The notes under the pieces: generated by a model
Seen by the model: only the letters and a program-made list of their open reading frames with translations
Told to the model about the DNA's origin: nothing
Databases searched by the model: none
Assembly: GCF_013520985.1 (NCBI RefSeq)
Contig: NZ_JACDTY010000009.1
Span: 124,001 to 188,000, forward strand
DNA length: 64,000 bases
Origin: Mesorhizobium neociceri
Lineage (GTDB): Bacteria; Pseudomonadota; Alphaproteobacteria; Rhizobiales; Rhizobiaceae
Direction of reading: 5' to 3'
Made by a program: the position numbers and the translations under genes
Shown: in pieces, positions 56,108 through 64,000 of the stretch
Layout of the letters: every line of letters starts with the position of its first letter
Position numbering within the stretch: the first letter of the stretch is position 1

Positions 56108-56140
56108 TGTCCGATGTCCGACAATGTCGGACACGCAACA
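56108..56140 (+). promoter_or_regulatory. Two NifA-type upstream activator sites (TGT-N10-ACA)
   Basis: Sites at 56108-56123 (TGTCCGATGTCCGACA) and 56125-56140 (TGTCGGACACGCAACA). The block also contains the inverted repeat TGTCCGACA-A-TGTCGGACA, so another operator is possible. The matching sigma-54 promoter lies at 57533, on the far side of the IS256 element. Confidence 0.5.
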
Positions 56141-56177
56141 TGGCAGAGTCCGATTAATCACATTGCCGAAACGGTTT

Positions 56178-57517
56178 GGTTGTGTGCGTCAAGTTCTGCA
56201 AAAAGGGGCGGCCATGATGCTGGTCATGCGGCTTGGCGTAGAGCGAGCTTCTTGTGCTCGCGCAGGTCGTCCATGTTGACGTAGCGGTTGGCCTCCATCC
56301 AGTTCTCATTGGTTTCGACGGCCAGCGCCCTGACGAGGCGCAGGCAGCTTTCGGCGTTGGGGAAGATGCGCACGACATAGGTGCGCCGGCGGATTTCCTC
56401 GTTGAGGCGTTCCAGCATGTTGGTGGACTTCAGGTGCTTGTGGTGCTGGCGCGGCAGGCAAAAGAAGGTCAGCGTGCATTCGATGGTCTCCTCCACCCAG
56501 CTCGTCAGTCGCGGATAGCGGCCCGACCATTTGGCAAGCCATGCGGCGAGATCGGCCTTGGCCTCGGCGAGATCGCGCCGGTCGTAGAGCCATCTGAGTT
56601 CCTGCAGGCAATCGTCGCCGTGCTTGCGCGGCAGGTGATCGAGCGCATTCCTGAGGAAGTGCACGTAGCAGCGCTGCCAGGCGGCTTCGGGGATCACCTC
56701 GCCGATCGCCGCGACCAGGCCGGCATGGTCGTCAGAGACAACCAGCTCGACGCCCTTGAGGCCGCGCGCCTTCAGCGCGACGAGGAAATCCCTCCAGGCC
56801 GAGCGGCTTTCGCGATTGGCCATTTCCACTGCCAGGATCTGGCGCCGCCCATCCCAGTCGATGCCGACCGCGATCAGCACCGCCTGGCTCGTGACGATGC
56901 CGGCCTCGCGCACCTTCTCGTAGCGGGCATCGAGGATGAGATAGGCAAAGGGCTCCTGAAGCGGGCGCTCGGCAAAGGCCTTCAGGCTCTCGTCCAGCCG
57001 CTTGTTGATGGCCGAGATCGACGAGGCCGAGAACGCATGGCCGCACAGCTCTTCGGTGATCGCTTTGACCTTCCTGGTCGACACGCCCTGCACATACATC
57101 TCCGCAAGCGTCGCCACCAAGGCCCGCTCGGAACGCTGGTAACGCTCGAACAATTCCGTGGAGAAGCGGCCCGCCCGGTCCTGCGGAACCCGCAGCTCAA
57201 GCTTGCCGACCCGCGTAACAAGGGTACGGCCGTAGTAACCCGAGCGATAGCCGAGACGCTCCGGCGTGCGCTCGCTCTTCGAAGCACCCAGCGCCTCGTC
57301 CATCTCGGCCTCGAGCACCTCCTGCATCACCGCGCGGATCACCTCGTGCAATCCATCCGGGTTCGAAAGCAGAATGTCTTTGACGGCAGCGCTGGCGGTC
57401 TTACTTTCTGTCTTGGTCATGGTGGCGTTCCTTCCAGGGAATCGGTGACGTTGAACATCACCAGCCTGCCATGACCGCCCCCTCTCAGCGAATTTGCAGA
57501 ACCCTCAGCACACTACC
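56178..57517 (-). mobile_element. Complete IS256-family insertion sequence with 8-bp target duplication
   Basis: A 1340-bp element. It is bounded by imperfect inverted repeats starting GGTTGTGTGC (left) and GGTAGTGTGC (right, read inward), followed by TTCTGCAAA and a GGGGCGG(C/T)CATG block. It is flanked by an 8-bp direct repeat AACGGTTT (56170-56177 and 57518-57525). It carries one intact transposase gene. The intact target duplication suggests a recent insertion. Confidence 0.88.
56224..57420 (-). CDS. IS256-family transposase
   Basis: A 398-residue DDE transposase without visible defects. Motifs are RYQRSERALVATLAEMYVQGVSTRKV, then the first Asp in YLILDARYEKVRE. The second Asp is in ELVVSDDHAGLVAAIGEV, followed by WQRCYVHFLRNAL. 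The Glu lies in STNMLERLNEEIRRRT. It starts MTKTESKTASAAVKD. It is the only full-length transposase gene in the window. Confidence 0.95.
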   Translation of the reverse strand: MTKTESKTASAAVKDILLSNPDGLHEVIRAVMQEVLEAEMDEALGASKSERTPERLGYRSGYYGRTLVTRVGKLELRVPQDRAGRFSTELFERYQRSERALVATLAEMYVQGVSTRKVKAITEELCGHAFSASSISAINKRLDESLKAFAERPLQEPFAYLILDARYEKVREAGIVTSQAVLIAVGIDWDGRRQILAVEMANRESRSAWRDFLVALKARGLKGVELVVSDDHAGLVAAIGEVIPEAAWQRCYVHFLRNALDHLPRKHGDDCLQELRWLYDRRDLAEAKADLAAWLAKWSGRYPRLTSWVEETIECTLTFFCLPRQHHKHLKSTNMLERLNEEIRRRTYVVRIFPNAESCLRLVRALAVETNENWMEANRYVNMDDLREHKKLALRQAA

Positions 57518-57532
57518 AACGGTTTTCTCATT

Positions 57533-57548
57533 TGGCACGGTTCGTGCG
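57533..57548 (+). promoter_or_regulatory. Candidate sigma-54 promoter next to the IS256 insertion
   Basis: TTGGCACGGTTCGTGCG fits the -24/-12 pattern with GG-N10-GC spacing (GG 57534-57535, GC 57546-57547) and one mismatch in TTGC. It begins 8 bases after the target duplication and points at the M16 peptidase pseudogene. Confidence 0.5.
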
Positions 57549-57809
57549 AGGTCGCGACACGTCACGGACCCAGGAGAGTTGTCCCATGATCCCGCACAAA
57601 AAAATCCCGCCCCACTTTACCCCGACGCACTCAGAGATAACGCTCGAGCCAGGCCTGGCAGCATGCTGAGGGCTCAGCCGGCCCGGCGCTGCCCCCCGAT
57701 CCGCTTTTTCCCATTAAGGACGACGAGGACTCAGCGCCTTCAGAACGAGGGAAAACTCACTTCGCCTCGAACCTTGCCTGTCACCCGGTCACCACAATCG
57801 AGGCCATCG

Positions 57810-58308
57810 ATGAACCTTCGGTCTGGCTGGCTGCGAGGGACACTTTTTGCGACCGCGCTGACGTTTGTGACCGCTCCGGTTCTGGCGGCCACCGATGACA
57901 TTGTGGCAACGAATTTCCTGCTCGACAACGGCATGGAGGTGGTCGTCACGGCGCGCCCATCGTCATCCATGTGGTGTGGTACAAGATCGGCAGCGCCGAC
58001 AAGCCGCCGGGAAAATTCGGCATCGCGCATTTTTTCGAGCATCTGATGTTCAAAGCAACGGCCAATCACGCCGCCGGCGAGTTGGACCGCGCGGTGGCCG
58101 AGACCGGCGGCTCGCACAACGCCTTCACGTCTTACGACTATAGCGCCTTCTACGAAAGAGTAGCGGCCTCGGCCCTGGAGCAGATGATGAGCTTCGAGGC
58201 TGACCGCATGCGCAATCTCACCCTCACGGATGATGTCATGAACACCGAGCGGGACGTGGTCCTGGAGGAGCGCCGCTTGAGGATCGACAACGACCTCGAA
58301 AGACAATG
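57810..58308 (+). pseudogene. M16 zinc peptidase (pitrilysin/PqqL-like), N-terminal fragment
   Basis: Starts MNLRSGWLRGTLFATALTFV with a signal peptide ending VLAA. It continues NFLLDNGMEVVV and, after a frameshift near 57958, IHVVWYKIGSADKPPGKFGI. The zinc-binding HFFEHLMF (HxxEH) and NAFTSYDYSAFYERV segments follow. It stops at ERQ after about 165 codons, where the family has 400-500. It is both frameshifted and truncated. Confidence 0.85.
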
Positions 58309-58526
58309 AATGCTCGCCCATGCTTCACTGTCATTTTCATGTGGCCATGTGCCCGCGTTCGCAATCATGCTTCCGCGTCGGTCGCCACTTCTCGGCAGAA
58401 AAAGCTCTTGCCGGAGCCAATTTCGGTTCGGATGGGTCGATGAGAGACAATGCCGCTTCCGCGGCACGCATGGCAAAAACAATGTCTTCTGAGAGGAGTT
58501 GAGCGCTGCTGAAGCGTAAAACAAGG

Positions 58527-59672
58527 GTGCTTGTCTGGGCCGTGGGGATCGTCCCGGCGGCATTTGCCATCGCTTCCGCGACCGGAGCTTTCGAACACAA
58601 AACGCGCGATCCTGTCCTCACGCAGCGCGTGATACTCGGTTCGGTCGAGGAGAGTGTCCTTGCGAACGGTGTTCTGGAACCTCTCCGCCAGGTTAGTGTT
58701 GGCGCCCAAACGTCGGGCCAATTGAAGACACTGCATGTAAAGCTCGGTCAAGCGGTCAAGTCTGGCGACCTAATCGCCGAAATTGACCCTACCAAAGAGC
58801 AGCACAAACTACTCACCGCCCAAGCCAACCTCGCTAGTGCCAACGCGGAGCGCAAGGCAGCCGGAATACGGCTGAAAGGGGCCGAATTGGAGTTCCTGAG
58901 ACAGAAGACTCTCAGCCGGAACAAGGCAGGATCGGTGGCCGACCTGGAGAAAGCGCAAGCGGCGTTTTTTGCGCAAGAGGCGACAGTCGAGCAAGTGGAT
59001 GCGCAGATCGATGAGAAGACGCTCGCGGTTGAGGAGGCTCGCGCAACCCTCGACCACACGAAGCTCAGCGCGCCCATGGACGGCGTCGTTGTTGCTGTGC
59101 TGGCTCAAGAGGGTCAAACGTTGAACTCAAGCCAGGACGTGCCGTCCATTGTGATTCTCGCACAGCTCGACGTCATGCGGGTGAGCGTGCAGATATCGGA
59201 GATCGACATAGCGCGTGTAAAGCCAGGCCAGAACCTCCGCTTCAGAATGCTGGGGGGTACTCCAGTCCCTATTTCTGGCGTACTGGAAGAGATAGAGCCA
59301 GCGCCTCCAACGATCGCCGATGAGCGCACGCCGAGCTCCGAAAAAATCGGGGCGGCGGCAGTCTACTACAACGGCCTCTTTTCCACACCGAACCCGGAAG
59401 GGCGGCTTCGGCCAAAAATGAACGCCTTGGTTTGGATTATTTCCGGCCAGGCCGAGAACGTACCACTCGTAGTATGGTCGGCTCTGACGGAGCCTGACGC
59501 CAATGGTCGCTACCGCGTCCAGGTTCGCACGCCAACCGGCGAACTCACCGAGCGACTGGTGACAATAGGTTTGACCGACAAGATCAAGGCACAGGTACTC
59601 GATGGCCTCTCTGTCGGTGATGAAGTTGTCATCCCTGCCGTCGGAAGGGGAACCAATGTTGAGGCGCCTTGA
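58527..59672 (+). CDS. macA: MacA-like periplasmic adaptor of an ABC efflux pump
   Basis: About 381 residues from a GTG, HlyD/MacA family. A membrane anchor lies at about 2-18. The barrel-sandwich half-motifs are GQLKTLHVKLGQAVKSGDLIAEIDP and TKLSAPMDGVVVAVLAQEGQTL. A long coiled-coil hairpin lies between them (about 95-180). A beta-barrel domain contains VSVQISEIDIARVKPGQNLRF. No ATG is available. A GAGAGGAG ribosome site at 58490 fits CTG codons at 58506-58509, which would add LKRKTR at the front. It joins MacB to an outer-membrane channel and is 4 bases from macB. Confidence 0.88.
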   Translation: MLVWAVGIVPAAFAIASATGAFEHKTRDPVLTQRVILGSVEESVLANGVLEPLRQVSVGAQTSGQLKTLHVKLGQAVKSGDLIAEIDPTKEQHKLLTAQANLASANAERKAAGIRLKGAELEFLRQKTLSRNKAGSVADLEKAQAAFFAQEATVEQVDAQIDEKTLAVEEARATLDHTKLSAPMDGVVVAVLAQEGQTLNSSQDVPSIVILAQLDVMRVSVQISEIDIARVKPGQNLRFRMLGGTPVPISGVLEEIEPAPPTIADERTPSSEKIGAAAVYYNGLFSTPNPEGRLRPKMNALVWIISGQAENVPLVVWSALTEPDANGRYRVQVRTPTGELTERLVTIGLTDKIKAQVLDGLSVGDEVVIPAVGRGTNVEAP

Positions 59673-59676
59673 TGAC

Positions 59677-61623
59677 ATGACTGCTCTCCTTGAAATCGAG
59701 AACGTCTCGCGGGTTTTCCACGCCGGAGACGATACGATTACGGCGCTGGCCGGCGTCAGCCTTTCCATCGCTGGTGGTGAACTGGTGGCGATCGTTGGCG
59801 CAAGCGGTTCGGGCAAAACTACGCTGATGAATATCCTGGGCTGCTTGGACCAGCCGAGTTCTGGTGACTATCGTATCGGCGGCCGCAGCGTTGCTGGCCT
59901 GACCGCGGACAACCTTGCGGGGTTGAGACGGAAACATTTCGGCTTCATCTTCCAACACTATCAGCTTCTCGGAACGCTGAACGCGGCGGAGAACGTGGCT
60001 ATGCCCGCCGTATATGCCGGCCTCGATGCCGGCTCACGGCGGGAAAGGTCGACATCTCTTCTGCGCAGGCTGGGCCTCGGTGATCGTCTCGACCACCGTC
60101 CGAACCAGCTGTCCGGCGGCCAGCAACAGAGGGTTTCGATTGCCCGCGCATTGATGAATGGCGGCCGCATCATCCTCGCCGATGAGCCGACGGGGGCGCT
60201 GGACAGGAAGAGCGGCGAAACCGTCCTCGATACCTTGAAGGAACTTCATACCGACGGTCATACCATCATCATCGTGACTCACGACATGGAGATCGCAAGT
60301 CACGCTGACCGCATCATCGAAATGCGAGATGGGGTGATCCTTTGCGACCGCCGGACGCGGGACCACAACGCTAATGCGCCGCTGGCGCTCCACGACAGCA
60401 GACCCGTCGGTTCGCTCTCGGCGTTCAGGCGCCGCCTGGTGCAAGCCTTTCCGATGGCGATACGATCGATGACCACAGATCGCGTGCGTACTTTCCTCAC
60501 AATGCTCAGCATCATTATCGGCATTGCGGCAGTTGTGGCGGCCGTCGGTTTCGGCGAGGGCGCCCGTCAAAACGTTCTGCGTCAGTTGGGAGGACTTGGA
60601 GCCAGCACCCTGCAGATCTCTCCCGGGCGCCATTTTGGTGACGATGGTGCTTCGAGCATCAAGACCCTGGTCGTCTCGGATGCCGATGCGCTCGCCCACC
60701 AGTCCTACGTCGATAGCGTGACCCCGAAAGTCCGGACATCCGCACAGATTGGTTTTGGGCACACCTCCGTCGCGGCGACAGTCACCGGCGTCGGCCAGGA
60801 TTATCTTAGGGTCAACGCTCTCGAGTTGCTGAAAGGCTCATTCTTTTCAGCCGGGGCCATCTCTGAGCGCAGCCAGGAAGCGGTGATCAATGACACGATG
60901 GCCGCAACTCTCTTCCCTAACGACGAATCGCCGCTCGGAAACACCCTTCTGATCGGGCGTGTTCCCGTCCTCATTATTGGCGTCTTTGCGACCCCACCGG
61001 CGTTTCGGTTTTACAGGGAGCTGGAGGTCCTACTTCCTTATACGGCCGTGAAAGGCAGACTTGAGGGTGCCGATTCAAGTCTTGACGGCCTGACGGTACG
61101 GGTCGCCGGTTCTGTTGACACGATAGTCGCCGAGCGCGCCGTCGTCGACCTGATAACTCGTCGGCACGGCACGAAGGACTTCATTGTTGAGAACCAAGAT
61201 CAGCGGCTTAAGTCGGTTGAGCGCTCATCTCAGGCTATGTGGCGACTGACCTCCTCCATGGCTGCGATCTCGCTGCTTGTCGGAGGCATTGGTGTCATGA
61301 ACATGATGCTGATCTCCGTCACGGAACGGACCCGCGAGATCGGCTTGCGCATGGCCGTTGGAGCGCGCCGGATCGACATCATGCTTCAGTTCCTGATTGA
61401 GGCCGTCACAATGTGCATCGCCGGTTCAGTTCTCGGCGTGGCACTCGCGCTCGGCATCGCAACTGTATTGGGCGGACTGGGCAGCGAGTTTGCAATGATT
61501 ATCTCGGTCAAGGCTATTGTCGCTGCCTGCGCAGTAGCGCTCTGGATCGGCCTGACCTTTGGCTTCCTTCCCGCCCGTAACGCGTCTCGCCTGACTCCCG
61601 TAGATGCGCTGTCAAGAGACTGA
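59677..61623 (+). CDS. macB: MacB-like ABC transporter (ATPase-permease fusion)
   Basis: A 648-residue protein. The N-terminal ABC domain has Walker A GASGSGKTT (about 42-50), signature LSGGQQQR (about 145) and Walker B IILADEPTGALD. After a linker come one transmembrane helix (about 280), a large periplasmic domain, and three C-terminal helices with the FtsX-like MMLISVTERTREIGLRMAVGARR. MacB pumps exclude macrolides, peptides or siderophores. The substrate here is unknown. The ATG at 59677 gives MTALLEIENVSRVF. Confidence 0.94.
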   Translation: MTALLEIENVSRVFHAGDDTITALAGVSLSIAGGELVAIVGASGSGKTTLMNILGCLDQPSSGDYRIGGRSVAGLTADNLAGLRRKHFGFIFQHYQLLGTLNAAENVAMPAVYAGLDAGSRRERSTSLLRRLGLGDRLDHRPNQLSGGQQQRVSIARALMNGGRIILADEPTGALDRKSGETVLDTLKELHTDGHTIIIVTHDMEIASHADRIIEMRDGVILCDRRTRDHNANAPLALHDSRPVGSLSAFRRRLVQAFPMAIRSMTTDRVRTFLTMLSIIIGIAAVVAAVGFGEGARQNVLRQLGGLGASTLQISPGRHFGDDGASSIKTLVVSDADALAHQSYVDSVTPKVRTSAQIGFGHTSVAATVTGVGQDYLRVNALELLKGSFFSAGAISERSQEAVINDTMAATLFPNDESPLGNTLLIGRVPVLIIGVFATPPAFRFYRELEVLLPYTAVKGRLEGADSSLDGLTVRVAGSVDTIVAERAVVDLITRRHGTKDFIVENQDQRLKSVERSSQAMWRLTSSMAAISLLVGGIGVMNMMLISVTERTREIGLRMAVGARRIDIMLQFLIEAVTMCIAGSVLGVALALGIATVLGGLGSEFAMIISVKAIVAACAVALWIGLTFGFLPARNASRLTPVDALSRD

Positions 61624-61626
61624 AGA

Positions 61627-61936
61627 ATGACGCTGGTCAAATGGATCTTACCTTGTTCCGTTGTCTTGCTCGGGGTTGCACCAGCCTGTCGAGCATATCC
61701 TGGCCCCGAACTCCCCCGCGGCGGCCTGCTGGCCAACCGCTGCGGCAGCAAGTGCTATCTACGCCACGGCAGACCACTGCTGGCTGACGTTCAAGCTTTT
61801 TATCAACGAAGACGACCAGGTCCTCGTCATGGCTGCTGGCACTAACAAGCCTCTAGCGGTCTGCATCCGCCTGATCTTTCGGCTTCGCCGCCGTAACGCC
61901 TTGCGCCTCCCCGTAGACGCGCCACCAAGAGTTTGA
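61627..61936 (+). pseudogene. Degenerate duplicate of the 5' end of the nodT-like gene
   Basis: Encodes ILPCSVVLLGVAPACRAYPGPELP, an eroded version of IVPGCLVLLAGCSLSSTYLRPELP at the start of the next gene. DNA similarity continues for roughly 200 bases with frameshifts. The two stretches are in tandem about 312 bases apart. It probably arose by local duplication followed by decay. Confidence 0.7.
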
Positions 61937-61938
61937 AA

Positions 61939-63345
61939 ATGAAGCCCATCAGACTGATCGTACCCGGTTGCCTTGTCTTGCTCGCCGGTTGCAGCCTATC
62001 GAGCACATATCTTCGGCCCGAACTTCCAGCCGGGCCCCACTGGTCGACCGCTGCGGTTGGAGGCGCTGCGCAGGCCAGCACCGACCGCTGGTGGCTGGCA
62101 TTCGGGGACGCCAATCTCGACAAGCTTGTCAGCGACGTCATCGGCCGAAATAATGGTGTCCTCATCGCGGCTGCTAACGCTTATCCTGCTCGAATTCAGG
62201 CAGATATCGCTGCGTACGCCTTCCTCCCCAAGCTGGACGGTCTAGCCGGGAGCAAGAGCCAACCTCTAGACGCAAAGGGCCCCCCGTTGTCGTCGTCGGT
62301 TTCCATCAGTGTATCTTATGAGATTGATCTGTGGGGCAAGCTTGCGGCAAAGAGGGACAAGGCGGATTTTGAGGCTTCCGCGACAGCGGAAGACTACGAA
62401 GACGCGCGCCTGCTAGCTATCGCCGAAACCGTCGACGCGTATTTCAAGATCGGGCACGCCAATCAGTCGCTGGCGTCGGCGGAAACCAGCCTTGCCCATG
62501 CCAAGCAGGATCGGGCGCTTGTTCGCGCCCAGGTTGCGGCCGGTGCCGTTTCCGAACTAGACCTCAAGCAGGCCGAGCAAAGGGTCGAGGAGCGGGCGGC
62601 GGCGGTTTCGACGCTCAAGCAGGTTCGCCTTGAATGGCGGAACGCCCTCGTTGTGCTCTTGAATGGCGCACCTAACCCTATTCCAGAGCCGCAGCGCCTG
62701 CCGAGCAAGAAGCTGCCCCCGATCCAGGCTGGGCTGCCGGCCGACCTGCTCGCCCGTCGCCCAGACTTGCGTGCCGCAGAGGCAAGGCTCCGTGCCACGC
62801 TGAAGAACGTTGACGCAACTCGGGCCGGTTTCTATCCGCCGATTTCACTCACAAGTAGCCTCGGCACAAGCGGGCAATTGCTCGCGTTCATCTCCAATCC
62901 CGTTGCTACGTTAGGGGCAAACGCTGCCTTGTCCTTCCTCCATTTCAAGGACATGAAGCTGGAGGTTGCGGTTTCGAGGGCACAGTATGAAAAAGAGGTC
63001 CTCGGATTTCGCACTACTTTGCTCAAGGCCTTCTCCGAAGTTGCCGATGCACTCGGTGCACGGGCCGACTATGCCGAACGGGTCCAACGCCTTCACAATG
63101 TCCTAGCCGCCGCGCAAGAAATTGAGCAGCTGCAAGAGACCCGTTACCGGTCGGGTGATATCCGCCTCGCTGAATGGCTCCATGCGCAGGAGAGCCGCCG
63201 CACAGCCGAAACAGCGCTTGCCGATATCCGTCTCGCCCAGCTGCTCAACGAATCGAAGCTTTACCGCATTCTGGGCGGCAGCGCTGCCAAATCCGGACCG
63301 GATGGCCGGAGCACCAAGAAGAAGCCCAGGTCAAAGGCGGGCTAG
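61939..63345 (+). CDS. nodT: NodT-family outer-membrane efflux lipoprotein
   Basis: A 468-residue TolC/OprM-like channel. The lipoprotein signal ends LVLLAGC. Typical NodT segments are WWLAFGDANLDKLV, ISVSYEIDLWGKLAAKRDKA, LLARRPDLRAAEARL and the repeat-end QYEKEVLGFRTTLLKAFSEVADAL. It completes a tripartite MacA-MacB-NodT pump. The ATG at 61939 (MKPIRLIVPG) is preferred to a TTG two codons upstream. No nod box was seen before it. Confidence 0.9.
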   Translation: MKPIRLIVPGCLVLLAGCSLSSTYLRPELPAGPHWSTAAVGGAAQASTDRWWLAFGDANLDKLVSDVIGRNNGVLIAAANAYPARIQADIAAYAFLPKLDGLAGSKSQPLDAKGPPLSSSVSISVSYEIDLWGKLAAKRDKADFEASATAEDYEDARLLAIAETVDAYFKIGHANQSLASAETSLAHAKQDRALVRAQVAAGAVSELDLKQAEQRVEERAAAVSTLKQVRLEWRNALVVLLNGAPNPIPEPQRLPSKKLPPIQAGLPADLLARRPDLRAAEARLRATLKNVDATRAGFYPPISLTSSLGTSGQLLAFISNPVATLGANAALSFLHFKDMKLEVAVSRAQYEKEVLGFRTTLLKAFSEVADALGARADYAERVQRLHNVLAAAQEIEQLQETRYRSGDIRLAEWLHAQESRRTAETALADIRLAQLLNESKLYRILGGSAAKSGPDGRSTKKKPRSKAG

Positions 63346-63519
63346 CGAACGGCGTAGCATCGAGATGCAGATCCCTCCCGAGATGCCTTGCGCGTTTTAA
63401 AGGGACTATCCAAAGATGAACCGCAGGGTCGCGGTCGAGTAGCACAGCCATTCGGCTTTCGCCCTCACAGATCCGGGCGGGCGGATTTCCCGCACCCCGC
63501 TCTTCCCGAGGGTGACCCG

Positions 63520-63730
63520 CGTCATATCCGTGCTTGCGCCCAAGTTCGGATGCGCGGAGTTGGCAGGGGGAAGCGGGCGCCGTCAGGGTCTCTAACTCCG
63601 ACCAGCCCATGCGCCGGCTTTTCTGGCTGCGCCGTCTCAGACAGCGTAGCCATATCCGGCGCATTTGCCGATGGAATCGGTTGAGCGCTGGGTAGTTGTG
63701 CGGCCTGCCGTAATTCCCGTGCAGGTCCAC
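63520..63730 (-). pseudogene. Group II intron reverse transcriptase/maturase, C-terminal fragment
   Basis: Minus strand reads GNYGRPHNYPALNRFHRQMR then IWLRCLRRRSQKSRRMGW, and after a frameshift RFPLPTPRI. This is the C-terminal maturase end of group II intron-encoded proteins. The 5' end is cut at the AbiEii-like fragment on the opposite strand. The remaining sequence 63346-63519 is probably further intron debris; no gene is seen in it. Confidence 0.6.
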
Positions 63731-63876
63731 ATCGGCTTTGGCGATGCCGTTGCGCCGGCGGCGCAGGAACAGGAGTTTCCATCACTTCTGTCGGCAGAGG
63801 GACCTCGACTGAGAGCCTATCCCAGAGAGACCGTGGTTGCCGAGAAGCTCCAGGCGATCGTCGCGCTCGGCCATGC
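63707..63876 (+). pseudogene. AbiEii-type toxin, C-terminal fragment
   Basis: Reads IPVQVHIGFGDAVAPAAQEQ, then FPSLLSAEGPRLRAYPRETV and VAEKLQAIVALGHA, the middle-to-C-terminal signature of AbiEii nucleotidyltransferases (RAYPxETVVAEKLEAMV). After LGHA the expected (N)SRMKDFYD is not found. It complements the N-terminal piece at 47844-48240 with no overlap. No gene was recognised from 63877 to the window end. Confidence 0.72.
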
Positions 63877-64000
63877 GCTGCGATGGTCCGCCTTCATCAC
63901 GGGCAAGCTTTATCGCTTCCCGGACCTCAATCCGGGTGATCGTGTTGAGCAACACGGGGTGGATCGCTTCGATTACGCGCGATCACCCAGACACAAAAAA

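Noticed and set aside
56254..57474. 406-codon plus-strand frame across IS256
   Set aside because: Antisense of the transposase gene, without independent motifs.

Overview
The window looks like an accessory symbiosis region (symbiosis-island type) of a legume-nodulating alphaproteobacterium, most likely a Mesorhizobium. The reasons are two nod boxes, a TtsI-type regulator, a complete rhizobial type III secretion system (T3SS) with nopX, nopB, nopP, nopC and nopA, several TtsI (tts) boxes, host-directed effector genes and many decayed mobile elements. No housekeeping block, tRNA or rRNA gene was recognised.

Layout. 1-3.5 kb: thiamine operon thiC(end)-thiO-thiS-thiG-thiE-thiD. 3.8-7.1 kb: a di-haem cytochrome c peroxidase and a nod-box-linked nodM/glmS, both on the minus strand. 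7.2-10.6 kb: a second nod box, ttsI, the secretin rhcC2 and a CpaD-like lipoprotein. 11-12.6 kb: transposase wrecks (IS110, IS3, IS5). 12.7-27.4 kb: two very large Ulp1/C48 (SUMO-protease-like) effector genes with internal repeats, separated by toxin-antitoxin-like and defence remnants (nucleotidyltransferase module, AbiEi, QatD) and an intact hipBA pair; a broken copy of the protease domain sits just before the second effector. 28.4-46 kb: T3SS core, with nopX and rhcC1 on the minus strand and nopB-rhcJ-nolU-rhcL-rhcN-rhcO-rhcQ-rhcR-rhcS-rhcT-rhcU, nopP, nopC-nopA-rhcD and rhcV-y4yS on the plus strand. 46-64 kb: mosaic region with a ParB fragment, an AbiEi/AbiEii pair whose toxin half appears split across about 15 kb, a HopX/XopE-like effector between inverted repeats, Tn5053-type tniB/tniQ wreckage with an internal inversion, a large candidate effector, a GH51 arabinofuranosidase pseudogene, an intact IS256-family element with an 8-bp target duplication, an M16 peptidase pseudogene and a macA-macB-nodT efflux operon.

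How the parts work together. Plant flavonoids acting through NodD at the nod boxes would switch on nodM (glucosamine-6-phosphate for Nod factor) and ttsI; TtsI would then act at tts boxes upstream of nopX, nopB, nopP, nopC, the 1712-aa C48 effector and the HopX-like effector. Thiamine synthesis, peroxide detoxification and MacAB-type efflux are accessory functions. The most interesting points are the integrase-core-like repeats, EAR-like motifs and nuclear-localisation-like motif of the C48 effectors, an IS256 insertion that appears to split NifA-type upstream sites from a sigma-54 promoter, the apparently missing NPTH motif of RhcU, and the effector cassette between inverted repeats.
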